This document shows, piece after piece, positions 1 to 12,300 of a stretch of DNA of 64,000 nucleotides. This stretch comes from Perilla frutescens. Taxonomy: Eukaryota > Streptophyta > Magnoliopsida > Lamiales > Lamiaceae. The notes beneath the pieces were generated by a model. That model was given only the letters and a program-made list of their open reading frames with translations. It had not been told where the DNA came from and made no database searches. Where the stretch lies: assembly GCA_026008535.1 (NCBI GenBank), contig BRKX01000017.1, positions 7,766,501-7,830,500 on the forward strand. The letters are read 5' to 3'. The position numbers and the translations under genes were made by a program. Position 1 is the stretch's first letter; every line of letters begins with the position of its first letter.

Positions 1-1168
1 CACACACTCTCTCTCTTTCATCTCTCTCTCTCTCTCTTCCATATCTCATCAAGATATTTTTGGGGGATTTAGAAAAGATATTCATATCTCACTCACACCT
101 CTTCGTCTTCACCACCACTCCACCTCCATTCTCTCTCTTCACACACAATACACACACTAAATCTCTACACCACTTTCTCACCATTTTCACCATCATCATC
201 TTCACAAAAGAGAAGATGAGAAAAGGAAGAAGAAAGGAACCAAGCCAAGCAAGAAGAAGAGAAGACGAGAAGGAACCGACGTCGAGCCATCCGCGGAAGC
301 TACGCTCGAGGGAGGTTTCCCTTTGTATTTTCTTTGTATTTCTTGGATGCTTTGTGGAGATTGTTCCAAACTCTTGAAGGATTCGTAATATTGTAGAAGT
401 TATTGTTATTTGCATTTGATTTATGAGATGACTTTCTTCTATGATACTTATGATGTTTTGAGCATGTTTAGTGGCTAATCTCTCTATTAGGAGGTAGAGG
501 ATCGATGTGGTTTGGATCTATGCTTATTCTTATTGGTTGTTATTGTTGGAATCATGCCTTTTCATATGAGAGTACTTGATCACTACTTGACCATTGTTAA
601 GATTTAGAGGAGTCTTGATTGTGATTCTAAATCTCAAAATTGGTTCCTTCAACGTTAGGTGGATGGGGTTCCTAAGCCTAATATGTTAATCTTACTCGTA
701 TGATATAGCTAAAAGAGGTTTAATGGATAGACGGTGATAGTAATTAAAGTTAAACCAATTGAGAGGGTCTATTGTATGTGTGAGATTAACATTACCAGCT
801 TGAACAAAGCATAGTGAGAAACCATTGAGAAAATCTACACCCTAATACCTTAATCTATCTTATTACCTCATATCTTGTTTTAACTTGTGTTGTTTGCATT
901 CCATTGTCTTGTTTAATTGTCTATTTCAACTCTTAGAGTAAATCATCATCAACCCCTTGTTTAGAATGTTTAGGTTTTATTTCGTTAGTTTAATTGTGTT
1001 GCATGCATAGTCCCTTCGACAATTTCTTCACAAAAGCCTTCCTTAAGAGATCGACTCGGGTTAAGCTTATCACGTCTACGATTGACCCCGTCCAATTGCG
1101 GGTATGGTCCTGGTAGTTGTAGTGTTGAGCATAAATTGGAATTATAAGTATAATTTGTGGACCTAACA
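1..1168 (+). mobile_element. Athila-family LTR fragment (left end outside window)
   Basis: This stretch aligns by eye with the 3' two thirds of the Athila LTRs at 6033-7824 and 18072-19933. It shares the CT-rich block, the GAGCATGTTTAGTGGCTAATC motif, the block around GACCCCGTCCAATTGCGGGT, and an end of the form GGACCTAACA against GGACCCAATCA. The start is cut by the window edge, so it could be a solo LTR or the 3' LTR of an element lying further left. Short frames inside it are not genes. Confidence 0.8.
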
Positions 1169-1673
1169 GCAACCACCTTCACACTCATGCAAGGTATTCA
1201 CATTCCATCATATGATCTACAACAGTCCACCCTTTGGATAATGTCAAAAAGGGGGAAGAGTATGAAAGATATGATGATGAAAATCTGAATCTCTGGGATC
1301 AGCTTTAAAGAGAAGTTCAGCTTCAGGGGGAAGCTCAGTTTGAGGAGGAAGTTCAGCTTCCAAGAGAAGCTCAGGGCATTCAAAGAAAACTCCGGCTTCA
1401 AGGGAAAACTAAAGAGAGAGGTGAATTAAGCAAGAAGGGAAGGAGCTGAAGAGCTGAAGGATATGAAAAAATGAGAAACTGAAACTGCAAAGCATGAAGT
1501 TCTTAGCAAAACTGAATGTAGATTGTGAAATATCTAGTCAGTTGTTGCATCAATCAGTTTCACAGTTTCTAAATAAATTTGGCATTTTATGTCAAAATCA
1601 GTTGATACAACAATTCTCATTCAGTTTTTCCATCATCATTGCCAAGTTTTGATATCATCAAAAAGGGGAAAAT
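1169..1673 (+). mobile_element. 3' end of a SIRE-like copia interior, with polypurine tract
   Basis: This non-coding stretch runs into a polypurine tract (1661-1673, AAAAGGGGAAAATT) directly before a TGTTAG LTR start, an arrangement usual for SIRE/Maximus Ty1/copia elements. It contains three loosely repeated modules around GAAGTTCAGCTTC and GAAGCTCAG (about 1312-1380) and an earlier purine run at 1243-1258. No intact reading frame is present. Its upstream part is replaced by the Athila LTR that ends at 1168. Confidence 0.55.
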
Positions 1674-3304
1674 TGTTAGGAAAAACTATCAAGTGAAACC
1701 CTAGATGTGGTTTTGATGAGACGTCAAAACGTGTCAAACATTTTTTGGAAAACTAAAGGAAATCCAAGATAGAGACCTAAGTTAACCAAATTGAGGCTCA
1801 AAAAAAGTTTAAGCTAAAGAAAACGTTAATCGAACTGGAGCACGGTCAACCCAGCTGGAAGAATATGTCTACCAGTCAAAAAATAACCTAACTAAGGGTT
1901 AAGCTTAATAGGAATCAAACTAATGACTACCAAACTAACAGCCAGGTCAGTTGAACTGGAGAAGCAAAGTCAAACTAACTGATTAAACATATGACAAGAC
2001 AGTCAAATTGACGACTGAAAGCACCCAACTGATAGCCAGAATTGATATCAGCCAAACTGAAGCTCAAGACGAGTCAACCGCTGATGGCCAGAATTGATAT
2101 CAGCCGAACTAAAGCTCAAGATGAGTCAACTGCTGATGGCCAGAATTGATATCAGTGAAACTGAAGCTCAAGACGAGTCAACCGCTGACCAATGGTAAAA
2201 TGAGTTGAACTGACACTCAAGACAAACCAAGTCAATGGTTTGTGATCAGTTAAACTGGCAAGGAAGTTCAGAAAAATAACCGAACTGAATTGATAGCCAA
2301 ACTGAGCAGTTAAGCTCAATTCCAGAACTGCCAACTGAAGAATCAATGGAGTTAATGCTCAACAGAGATTGATTGGCAGAGTAACAGCTACATCAACAGC
2401 ACCAATGACTATAAAAATTAACATATTACTGATGAACCAACAGACCATTGATCATTTATTGGAGTCTAACGGTAACAAGATCACTCATTTATATAAGACG
2501 AGTGAATCATAATTTCAAATAACTTTCGACTTTTTGACTTCGGTAATCTAACTTTCACCTTCAGCATAAACAACTAAGCTTTCTTTCTTTCTCCCACTAC
2601 TCAGTTCAAAGCATTGATTATAGTTTCGAAAGTCACAACTGAGAAGAAGAACTCCAAAAGCTTCAAGCAATCAGCTAGCTATTGAAAGTCTAGCCGAATA
2701 AGTCTTCTCAGTTCATGCAGTACAACGATCAACTACTACAGCTCAACTCAAGGAGCAACATCAGTTGATACCCCTGTTCAAGACTAAACCTCTTGAAGAT
2801 CGAAAGAGATCTAAAACCTTGTAAAGACGACAATAGTACCTAACTCTCTAGCTAAGTGTGAGCAGCCGCTAAAGAAACTGTCACCATAATAGCTAGCTGC
2901 TGGGGATTGTAAGTGTGTGCCATCGACCCCACATAGGTAACTTTGTAAAGTAACTCACTGTTACTAGGTTCAGCAAGTTTGTCATTCATTGTATAATTTG
3001 TACAGTGAACTTAAGTTATATAGTGGATTCTCCCTTCTGCGGAAGGAAGAGAGAACCTAGAAGTTTGAGACTTCGAACCTCTATAAATTTATTATGTGCT
3101 TTACTATTTCACTTAACTTGCATATCTTTGAAACTGTACACAAGGTTCACACAAACTGCACTTATAGAGTCAACTGAAAATCAACAAACTGATTAGTACA
3201 TCAATAAGTTTTAAAGCGAGTCAAAGGGCCCTGATTATATTCCGTATTTGAGTTAAAAGTTTCGAATCAGTTCATTCACCCCCCTACTAAATTGATACTG
3301 ACTC
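1674..3304 (+). mobile_element. SIRE-like copia LTR (single copy)
   Basis: It starts with TGTTAG immediately after a polypurine tract, which marks a 3' LTR in + orientation. The 3' boundary is approximate: the C-rich block at about 3280 is near the end, and I placed the end at ...GACTCA. No matching 5' LTR is in the window. A 52-bp tandem array lies at 2029-2184. Family assignment rests on the polypurine tract and LTR start only. Confidence 0.5.
2029..2190. repeat. 52-bp minisatellite, three copies
   Basis: Units start at 2029, 2081 and 2133, and a partial unit starts at 2185, giving an exact 52-bp period. Each unit holds CAGAATTGATATCAG followed by AAGCTCAAGA and GAGTCAAC. It lies inside the SIRE-like LTR. 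Confidence 0.85.
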
Positions 3305-4260
3305 ACCCGGGACAAACAAGAGCGGATTTCAGCATTGAGCCTCCCGATTCATGGGGAACCTTCTCCTTCGGCTCCTCGGTCTCAAAATTGTCAGCATCGA
3401 CAACATGAGATTCTTGAGATTGTAGTTCTTCAAATTGAATCCATCTGGCAACTTCTTCATCAATTTCGACTTGTGATCTTGGATCATTGTAAAAAGCGTC
3501 AGTGGCTCCGCCTGCATAATCATAGTCTTGATGCAGTTGTTGTTACCAAGCCGACGTCGTATCAGGACTCAGAAATCTCCAGAATGAGTATGACGACGAC
3601 GACGTAGACCTTCGAAACTATCAGCAACAGCTTTGCCTTTGCCCTCATCAGCTCGGCTACCTTGGTTAGACATGATTATTAGTGGATGAGAAGAGTAAGA
3701 TTGAGACTTGAGAGAGATGGATTCAGAATAGAAACTTAGAAAGAGTAAGTTATTGAGAATGAGAGAGAAAGAGGGTATTATAAGATGATAACTATAGAGT
3801 AAGAATGATATTGCTAGAGAAATAGCGAATTAGAGATTAGAGAGAGAGAGAGAGATTGAGATTTTGGTGTGGGTGAAAATGGTGGAGGACATAGGATATT
3901 TATAGGTGAAAATTGGGGAGTGGGAGGAAAAATTTGAAATTTGAAATTGAAATTTTTTGAAAAAAACCGCCCGAACAGGCGTTTTGACGCACAAACCATC
4001 AGTTTGTGCTTCTAAACCGCAGGTTCTACGTTATCAATCTGTCTCTTTTGATTTCCAGCCGCAGATCGAGATCACAATCCTCATGATCTCGACCTTTGAA
4101 AAAAAATAAAAAATAAAAAAATACATAAACTACCGGTTACGGAACCATTAGTTTTTTGGTTGACGGTTACGAAACCATAATCGTCCGGCGGTTCGTAAAC
4201 CACCGGAAATCGGCAAACCGGCGGTTACAAACCCTCGGTCCAGTTCCGGATGGATATCTC
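3305..4260 (-). mobile_element. 5' part of a degenerate hAT-like transposon
   Basis: Read on the minus strand, the region has a subterminal block rich in CCGGTT/AACCGG and GGTTACGGAACC motifs (about 4130-4245), typical of plant hAT 5' ends. Next come a TATA-like box (TATTTATA at 3898-3905 on the + strand), a CT-rich leader, an ATG near 3674, and a charged, broken N-terminal frame. The left end is cut at about 3305 beside the copia LTR. No transposase catalytic region remains, so the hAT call is an inference from the subterminal motifs and layout. Confidence 0.5.
3329..3674 (-). pseudogene. Broken N-terminal transposase-like frame
   Basis: The frame starts at an ATG near 3674, reading MSNQGSRADEGKGKAVADSF, followed by an Arg-rich stretch and a stop after about 34 residues. 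Further acidic, Glu/Ser-rich coding-like sequence follows in another frame down to 3329. Disordered charged N-termini of this kind precede the BED zinc finger in plant hAT transposases, but no zinc finger or dimerisation domain is visible here. I treat it as a remnant with no function and am unsure of the family. Confidence 0.35.
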
Positions 4261-4520
4261 TAATTTAGTCACTTGCGTAGTGCACTCACCCAGCGCTATT
4301 GCATGAGCTCAGGCACTACACTTAATAATATTTTTTAAAATATAAACCATCATTGAGATTAATAAAATTAAAATGAATTAATTTTTTTCTTTTTTAATTT
4401 AGCCACTGGCACAGTGCACTCATCTGGTGCTATAGTGTGAGCTCTTGCACTGCGCTCAATTTTTTTTTTAAATACAAACCCTAATTAAGATTAATATAAT
4501 GCAATTAAAATATATTAAAC
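4261..4520. repeat. 134-bp tandem duplication
   Basis: Two diverged copies start at 4261 and 4395. Both open with TAATTTAGYCACT and contain GTGCACTCAYC, then a TGAGCTC block, then an A/T-rich tail ending in GATTAATA. It could be a small satellite or part of a transposon end. A GC-rich block at 4644-4690 (GGGCTGGGTGGGTCAGGTTGG) resembles other hAT subterminal sequence but has no confirmed terminus. No gene is seen from 4520 to 4844. Confidence 0.6.
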
Positions 4521-4857
4521 TTTAATTGTGATGTCATAAACTCATATACATGAAGTAGCATTGATGATAATTTTAAGACTATAGATATGTTTTAGTGTTA
4601 CGATTGATATTTTTTCGGATGTTTTTTTATAAAAAAATTTGGAACAGGGTAGGGCTGGGTGGGTCAGGTTGGCCCGTGCTCGTATGTCTAATGGAAAATT
4701 CCATCTGAGAGAGAAGTCTTTGTCATAAGATTAATATCATATTCCACCCATAACTATTGATATTTTTTCAATTTTATTCTGATATTTAAGAAATTATAAT
4801 TTAATACTTAATATTTTCATTTGTTTTCAATAATATCTCACAATTATGATTGTAAAC

Positions 4858-5732
4858 TGTAACGCCCCAGTCAGTAGGACCAAAACGTCACCAAAAGACA
4901 TACGTACATGCTTATGTGAAAAATATTTTTTAAAAAATTGAATTAACTTTATAGATAAATTGTAAACGGGCAGCACCTTAACTTAAAAATGTTCAAACCA
5001 TGCACAAGAGTTCTTCCAAAGTCAACTTCCAACACGACTTTCAAAATCATTTACTCAGATTTAAATATATTATAACCTCTCAACATGTAAGCTATATAGC
5101 CAATCAGGCCACACATTCAAAAACTGCATGGCCAACCCTTATATACTTTCAAAATATTTATATATACAATCAAAAACTGACCACTATGGTAAAAAACTTT
5201 CAAATTTAAAAGTTTTGCAGGGTTCAATGGAAGCATTTAATATTTAACATATAAACATAGGTTTAAATATGATTTTAAGCAAAAACCACTAAGGGTCACC
5301 ATCAAACCCACTCCAACAGTTCATCATCCACCAGCTAAATTTTCAGGGCCTGAAAACATTTGAAAATATTTGGGTTGAGTGTCAGAAAACACTTAGTGGA
5401 CATTAACATCAGTCCAAATTATACTTTCATGCTTTAAAACTGTTATGTTGCATAAATCATGGAAAACAATCATGAACATACTTTATAACAAAGTTTACTC
5501 TTCTTCATTGGGTGGGAGATCTAATGTGATCACATGAATACTTTACGGTTACTTATCTAGACATTTAGTCACAAAGTAAACCGTTTATGCATGTAAGTCG
5601 GAATTTCTCTTTGCATAAAGTCTCAACACATCCAATCATTGCGTAAACACGATTATTAAAACATTTAACATGCTTTTTATGGACGAATTTAAAACATAGT
5701 TGTGAGTTATAGAAAAATCCGTCTTGATGATC
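4858..5732 (-). mobile_element. Del 3' LTR, segment 1 of 3
   Basis: It begins with TGTAACGCCCCAGTC and matches 40356-41231 of the 5' LTR along its length with scattered substitutions. It stops at 5732, where the Athila solo LTR with duplication TGATC is inserted. It shares with the 5' LTR the block around AAAACGTCACC and a CACTTA block near 5395. Frames inside it are fortuitous. Confidence 0.85.
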
Positions 5733-6032
5733 TGTTTGGTGTTTATTTGTAAGTGTTTTGTTACATGATTTTGCATGTTTCATTTGTATTTCCTAGTATT
5801 TTGATCTAGTTTATCTATAGGTTTTGTGTGATTTTCTTCTCTTGTTGCTCTTATGTTGGAATAAGCCAAGTTTTGGAAAACTTGAGCTTTTGTACGCAAA
5901 ATCTTGATTTATAGGTGTTAAGGAGGCATGGAGCGAAGATAGGTCGGATGAGATGAACCTGGAAGGAGAAGCCAAGGGCTCCGCGGCCGCGCGAGGCCCG
6001 AGCCCGCGCGAGGGTGCTCTCGGCGGAGACAC

Positions 6033-7824
6033 TGTTTGGTGTTTATGTGTGGTGTTTTGTTGCTTGATTTTGTATGTTTCATTTGTATTTCTGAGTATTT
6101 TGATCTAGTTTATCTATAGGTTTTGTGAGATTTTATTCTCTTGCTGCTCTTATGGTGGAATAAGCCAAGTTTTGGAAAACTGGAGCTTTTGTGCGCAATA
6201 TTTTGATTTTTAGGCAATAAGTGACAATGAGCAAAGAAGAGAACCGAAGAGATGCACCCGGAAGGAGGAGCCAGGGGCCCCGCGACCACGCAACATGAGG
6301 ACCAAGCAACCCCCGCGGCCGCGCGAGTTCCGCGTCCGCGCGAGGGTGCTCTCGGCGGAGACACACCGCGGGCGCGGAGTCGCCCGATCATCGCCAATCT
6401 ACACTCATCTCACGCCTCCTCTTTTAGAATGAACCTATCCTTCTTCCTCCATCTTGTGGCATGTTGGAAACTAGAGATCCTTGAGCCATCCTAGTCTAGC
6501 ACTAGGGAATAGGGATTAATCCACCCTAAACCTAGCTTTGGATTTTTCTTCCACAAAATCCTCCCCAAAATCCCTCTCATTTAATGCTCCATCACCCTCA
6601 CCTTACCACCACCTTTTCTCTCTCCTACCACCATACCTCTCACGATACCTATCTTTCACCTCTCTCTCTCTCTCTTTATGTCTCTCTCTCCTTCTCTCAT
6701 ATCTAATAGATTTTGGGGGATCCATTTTCATTCACCATATTCCAACCATTACACACCCATTCCACTCACACACTTCATCTTCTCCACCATTCTCTCTCTT
6801 TTCACACACACTACACACACTAAATCTCTACACCATTTCCTCACCATTTTCACACTTTCACCTTCAGCCAAGAGAAGAGAAGAAAAGGAAAAGCGATGTG
6901 ATCAACCAAGGGAGATGGAGAAGACATGAGACGGATGACGACGAGCCATCCGCGGAAGCTAAGCTCGGAGGAGGTTCATCTTGTGTTTTTCTTTACATTT
7001 CTTGGATGTTTGTGGGGATTTGTCCCAAAACTCTTGAAGGATATACAATATTGTAGAAGTTATCTTCATTTACATTTGATTTATGAGATGATATTCTTCT
7101 ATAGTGTTTGCATATTTTTGAGCATGTTTAGTGGCTAATCTCTCTATTAGGGGGTAGAGGATCAATGTGGTTTTGATCTATACTTGTTCTTATTGATTGT
7201 TGTTGTTGGAATCGTGCTTTTTCATGTTTGGGTACTTGATCACTACTTGAACATTGATAGGATTTAGAGGAGTCTTGATTGTGAATCTAAATCCGGAAAT
7301 TGGTTCCTTCGACGTTAGGTAGATGGCGTTCCTAAGCCTAACATGTTAATCTTGATTGTACGGTATAGCTAAGAGAGGTTTAACGGATAGACGGTGACAG
7401 TAATTGAAGTTAAACTAATCGGAAGGGTCTATCATATTTGTGAAAATAGCATTATCAACTTGAATTAAGCATAATGATAAAACCATTGAGAGAATCTACA
7501 CCCTAATACCTTAATCAAACTTATTTCCTCTAATCTTAATTTAATTTGTGTATTTGCATTTAATCGTCTTGCTTTATTGTCTATTTTGAATTCCTAGCAT
7601 AGTCATCATCAAGTCCCTTGTTAGAATGTTTAGATTTTATTTTAGTTGTTTTGTTGAAAGCATGTGTAGTCTTTAGATAATTCCTCATATAAAGCCTTCC
7701 TTGAGAGATCAACTCGGGTTAAGCTTATTACTTCTACAATTGACCCCGTCCAATTACGGGTGTGGTCCTAAGTAGTGTCTAGTGAGCATAACCGGAAATA
7801 TAAGTATAAATTTGGACCCAATCA
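6033..7824 (+). mobile_element. Athila 5' LTR
   Basis: This 1792-bp LTR starts TGTTTGGTG and ends GGACCCAATCA. It contains a GC-rich block of CGCGGCCGCGCGA-like modules (about 6280-6385), then a long CT-rich block (6590-6850). The GC-rich block is shorter than in the 3' LTR, which explains most of the 70-bp length difference. The short frames across it are not conserved as proteins between LTR copies. Confidence 0.93.
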
Positions 7825-7829
7825 AATTT

Positions 7830-7847
7830 TGGCGCCGTTGTCGGGGA
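7830..7847 (+). promoter_or_regulatory. Primer binding site, tRNA-Asp type
   Basis: TGGCGCCGTTGTCGGGGA lies 5 bp after the LTR. It is complementary to the 3' end of plant tRNA-Asp (GTC) with one mismatch (T for C at position 12), the primer usual for Athila elements. The non-coding leader runs from 7848 to 8133. Confidence 0.9.
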
Positions 7848-8133
7848 AGACTTTTAAGAATTGTCTTTTTAGTGTTATATTTGCTTTTGTATTATTTGTT
7901 TGTATTTGTGAATGTGATCTTGTTTAAGTGTCGTGTTTGTGATTGTCGTTTTTGTTTTAATTTCCTTATGTTGATTGTTTAGTCCCACATCTCTTTCCGC
8001 AAGGTACGTTTGATTTCCGTTTTGTTTGTGTTTGTGTATGCTAGGGAGGCGAAGCCTCAATCAGAGACTAGCCCCCGTGTTTGACAACATCCATCGACCA
8101 AGAAGATTCAACGTGTTCGAGTGAGAAAGAGAG

Positions 8134-9234
8134 ATGGAAGCTAACCCTTTCAACAATCCCGACAATGCCAATGCCAATGCGGCTAGAAATATGAGAGACT
8201 TTGCTCGTCCCATGATTGGGACGTTGACTTCTTGCATAGTTCTTGGTGAAGCCGCGAGGAACTACGAGTTGAAGAACATCCATTTTAGCCAACTTGCCTC
8301 ATTCTACGGGATGTCGGCCGAAGATGCTTTGAACTTCATCCGGGAGTTCTATTCTGTTGTTCAAACCTTTCTTCTACAAGGTTTGAACGAAGATCAATTG
8401 AAGATGAGGTGTTTCCCTTACACTTTGAAGGATCGAGCCAAGACGTGGTTCATGTCACTACCGGCCAATTCATTAGCCAATTGGAACGCCGTCTACGAGA
8501 AGTTCATGGCCAAGTACTACTCCAATCAAAAGAACCAAGACTTGAGAGCTCAAATTGTTACCTTTACCCAATCTCCGGGTGAAGCATTTCATGAAGCTTG
8601 GGATCGATTTCGAGGTCTCCAACAACAATGTCCTCACCATCACCTCGCACCCGAGTTGCTTAACCAATTCTTCTACGACGGGCTTTCACAAAATTTCCAA
8701 TATATGGTGGATAATGTTTCGGGAGGAGACATTAGAGGACGCACCGCCGAAGAGGTCTCAAACATCTATGAGAACATGGCCACTACTTCTCAACAAAAGA
8801 GTGCTAGGGGGAAGAGAGCTTCTGTCAATGAAGCCAACTCTAGTTATGATATGACGAAGCAACTTGCCGAGTTGACAAGGCAAGTAGAGATGCTTAGAAC
8901 TTCCGAGAGACCACCCCAACAAGTGATGATGATTGAGACTTGTGGGATTTGTGGAGAGTATGGCCATGGAGCCAACTTGTGCCAAAGATCGATTGAGCCG
9001 GAGTCAAGTGAAGAGGCTCATTTCCATGCTCTTCAAGAGCAAGTGAACGCACTCCAATGCTTTCAACTACGCCAACAATACAACCCCTACTCTCAAACAT
9101 ACAATCCGGGGTGGAGAAATCATCTGAATTTCTCTTGGAAACAACCTCAACAACCTCCTCAACAACCACAACAACCTCCTCCACCTCAACAAGCCGGAGG
9201 AGGCCAAGCTCCACCTTATCTTAGGCCGCAATAA
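8134..9234 (+). CDS. Athila gag (ends at a premature stop)
   Basis: This 366-residue capsid/nucleocapsid protein would package element RNA in cytoplasmic particles. The retrotransposon gag domain covers about residues 60-200, with the family-typical stretches FPYTLKDRAKTWFMSLP and AFHEAWDRFRGL, and CPHH at about 170. A zinc knuckle CX2CX4HX4C sits at C270, C273, H278 and C283. The C-terminus is Gln/Pro-rich. The TAA stop at 9232-9234 stands where the reading frame otherwise continues in the same phase into pol, so gag and pol were probably one frame. The start is the first ATG after the leader. Confidence 0.88.
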   Translation: MEANPFNNPDNANANAARNMRDFARPMIGTLTSCIVLGEAARNYELKNIHFSQLASFYGMSAEDALNFIREFYSVVQTFLLQGLNEDQLKMRCFPYTLKDRAKTWFMSLPANSLANWNAVYEKFMAKYYSNQKNQDLRAQIVTFTQSPGEAFHEAWDRFRGLQQQCPHHHLAPELLNQFFYDGLSQNFQYMVDNVSGGDIRGRTAEEVSNIYENMATTSQQKSARGKRASVNEANSSYDMTKQLAELTRQVEMLRTSERPPQQVMMIETCGICGEYGHGANLCQRSIEPESSEEAHFHALQEQVNALQCFQLRQQYNPYSQTYNPGWRNHLNFSWKQPQQPPQQPQQPPPPQQAGGGQAPPYLRPQ

Positions 9235-9387
9235 TACCCGGCCCAACCAAACCAACCACCAAGGCCAACATTGCAAGACACATTGCAATCCTTCATTCAA
9301 GCCACACAACAAAGATTCAAATCCGTTGAGGCTTCCGTGAAGAGAATTGAGACTCAAGTAGGGTAAATAGCCGGGACCATTGGAGAA

Positions 9388-12300
9388 TTGGCCAAGCAAG
9401 CCAAGCCGGGTAAGTTGCCTAGCCAACTGGAGCAAGCCCAAGCAATCACCGTGCTTAGAGGAGGAAAAGTGATAGACAACAAGGTTGGAGAGCCAAGTCC
9501 AACCAAAGAGGTTAAAAAAGAAGACGAGACTCCGTCACAACAACAAAAGGAGTCCGAGAAAGAAAAAGAAGAAGTGACGAAGCCCACACTCCACAAAGCT
9601 ACCAATCCCTACAATCCTCCAATTGCATTTCCAAGCCGGTTGAGAAATGAGAAGCAAGACACTCAATTCCAAGAGTTTTACAAACTCCTATCCAAGGTGA
9701 ATGTCAATCTTCCACTCCTTGATGTCATCCGAAATGTGCCGGCCTATGTCAAGTTCTTCAAAGAACTTGCTTCCAAGAAGAGGAAGTTTAGAGAGGATGA
9801 GAAGATTGAGGTATCCGAAGTGGCTAGTGCAATCCTACAACATCAACTACCACCCAAGCTCCGTGATTCAGGCAGTTTTACTCTTAAAATTGCTTTGGAA
9901 AATGGCAAAGAAGCATGTGGTATGCTAGATCTAGGAGCGGGAATTAATTTGATGCCTTACTCTATTTACAAACAATTAGAGTTAGGTGAATTGAAACCAA
10001 CTAGAATGTATCTACAATTAGCGGATAGGTCCGTGAGATATCCCAGGGGAATAGTTAAGGTTGCTGGATTGATCATACCGGTTGATTTTGTTATATTGGA
10101 TGTGGGTGATGTGAAAGAAACGGGTAAAGAACACACTCTTCTCCTAGGTAGACCTTTTATGGCTATAACAACCACCTTGATTGATGTTAAAAATGGAACC
10201 TTAAGAATATCGGTGTTAGGAGAAACGATGTCTTTTTCCGTCCATGAAAACAAGGCTATTCCCGTCTCCTCATTTGAGAAAAATTGTTCTTACATAAATG
10301 CTATTGATGTCTTGGCCGAGGAGGTTTTCTTGCAGGAAATAGGTGCTCCTTGGAGAAGTGAAACCTCATCCGAGGAACTTGCTATGGATGAAGCCTACCT
10401 CAAGTGTAGGGGAGATGAGTTGAATGCCGAAGAGATGGCGATCTTGCTAGGAGAAGGCATGAGTCTCATGGAAGTCATGGCCTCAACTGAAGAGGAAGTG
10501 AAACCTACTCCCAAGCTTGAGCTCAAGGAGCTCCCATCTCATCTTAAATACGTCTTTCTTGACGATGAAGAGAAGAAGCCCGTGATCATCTTTTCTGGGC
10601 TAGAAAAGGATGAAGATGACCTCTTAGTAGCCGTACTAAAGAGGAACAAACAAGCCATAGGATGGAGTCTTTCCGACATCAAAGGCATTAGCCCCTCTAC
10701 GTGTATGCATTGCATCATTCTCGAGGAAGGGGCTAAGCCGGTTCGTGAAGGGCAAAGGAGGCTCAACCCCGTGCTAATGGAAGTCGTAAAGAAGGAGATT
10801 CTCAAACTCCTAGTGGAAGGGATCATCTATTCCATAGCCGATAGTGAATGGGTGAGCCCAGTCCATGTGGTGCCAAAGAAAAGAGGGATAACGGTCGTAG
10901 AGAACGACAAAGGAGAACATGTGGCTACTCGAACCACCATCGGGTGGAAAATGTGCATTGACTACCGAAAGCTCAATGCCGCCACTAGAAAAGACCATTT
11001 TCCCCTTCCTTTCATTGATCAAATACATGATAAACTCGCCGATCATAGTTTCTATTGTTTTCTTGACGGTTTATCGGGTTATTTTCAGGTGGCCATAGCG
11101 CCAGAGGACCAAGCCAAGACCGCATTCACGTGCCCGTTTGGTACATTTGCATGTCGAAGGATGCCATTTGGACTATGCAATGCACCGGGCACTTTCCAAA
11201 GGTGTATGTTTTCAATCTTCTTCGAGATGATTGGAGACTTCATTGAGGTATTCATGGATGACTTTTCGGTCTTTGGATCCTCATTTTCTGATTGTTTAGA
11301 GAAATTAGAACTTGTCTTAAAGAGATGCATTGAACGTAGCCTAATTCTTAGTTGGGAAAAGAGTCATTTTATGGTTACTAGTGGCATAGTCCTTGGTTAT
11401 GTTGTGTCTAAAGAAGGAATGAGTGTAGACAAGGCTAAGGTAGATGTGATTAAAAAATTCCCTCTACCCATTAATGTAAAAGGAATTAGAAGTTTTCTAG
11501 GTCATGCCGGTTTTTACCGTCGGTTTATTAAAGACTTCTCAAAAATTAGCCAACCTCTATGCCATTTACTTGCTCAAGATGTCCCTTTTGAGTTTGATGA
11601 AAAATGCTTGCATGCTTTTAATACTCTCAAGGAGAAATTGATCACCGCACCCATTGTTGTTCCCCCTGATTGGTCTTTACCATTTGAAATCATGTGTGAT
11701 GCATCAAATTCCGCCGTTGGCACCGTTTTGGGTCAACGAATTGATAAAATTCTTCGTGTAATTTACTATGCTAGCCTTACCTTGAATAGTGCTCAAGTAA
11801 ATTACACCACCATCGAAAAAGAATTGCTTGCCGTTATGTTTTCATTGGATAAATTTAGATCCTACATCTTATGGTCTAAAGTAATTGTGCATAGGGATCA
11901 TGCTGCTCTAAGGCATTTGTTGACCAAGCCCCAAGATAAACCTAGACTCATTAGGTGGATTTTGCTTGTGCAAGAATTTGATGTTGAGATTAAGGATAGA
12001 AAAAGGTGTGAAAACGTGGTAGCGGACCATTTATCTCGCCTCCCCGTTGATGAGAATTCTAATTTGTTGCATGAAAAAGGAGTTCATTGTGATACATTTC
12101 CATATGAGCATGCTCTTGAGCTTAATTCCTCTCCTTGGTATGCCGATATTGTCAATTATCTTGCTTGTGATAAGATGAGACCTAACCTTTCTTTTCAAGA
12201 AAAGAAAAGATTTTTGGCAATGTGTAGGTATTACTTTTGGGATGATCCATACCTTTTCCATTTGGGAAAAGATGAGATAATTCGAAGATGTGTCCCAGAA

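Noticed and set aside
6538..7056. 172-residue + frame with Ser/His-rich content
   Set aside because: It lies inside an Athila LTR in the CT-rich block, is not kept in the equivalent place of the other LTR copies, and resembles no known protein.
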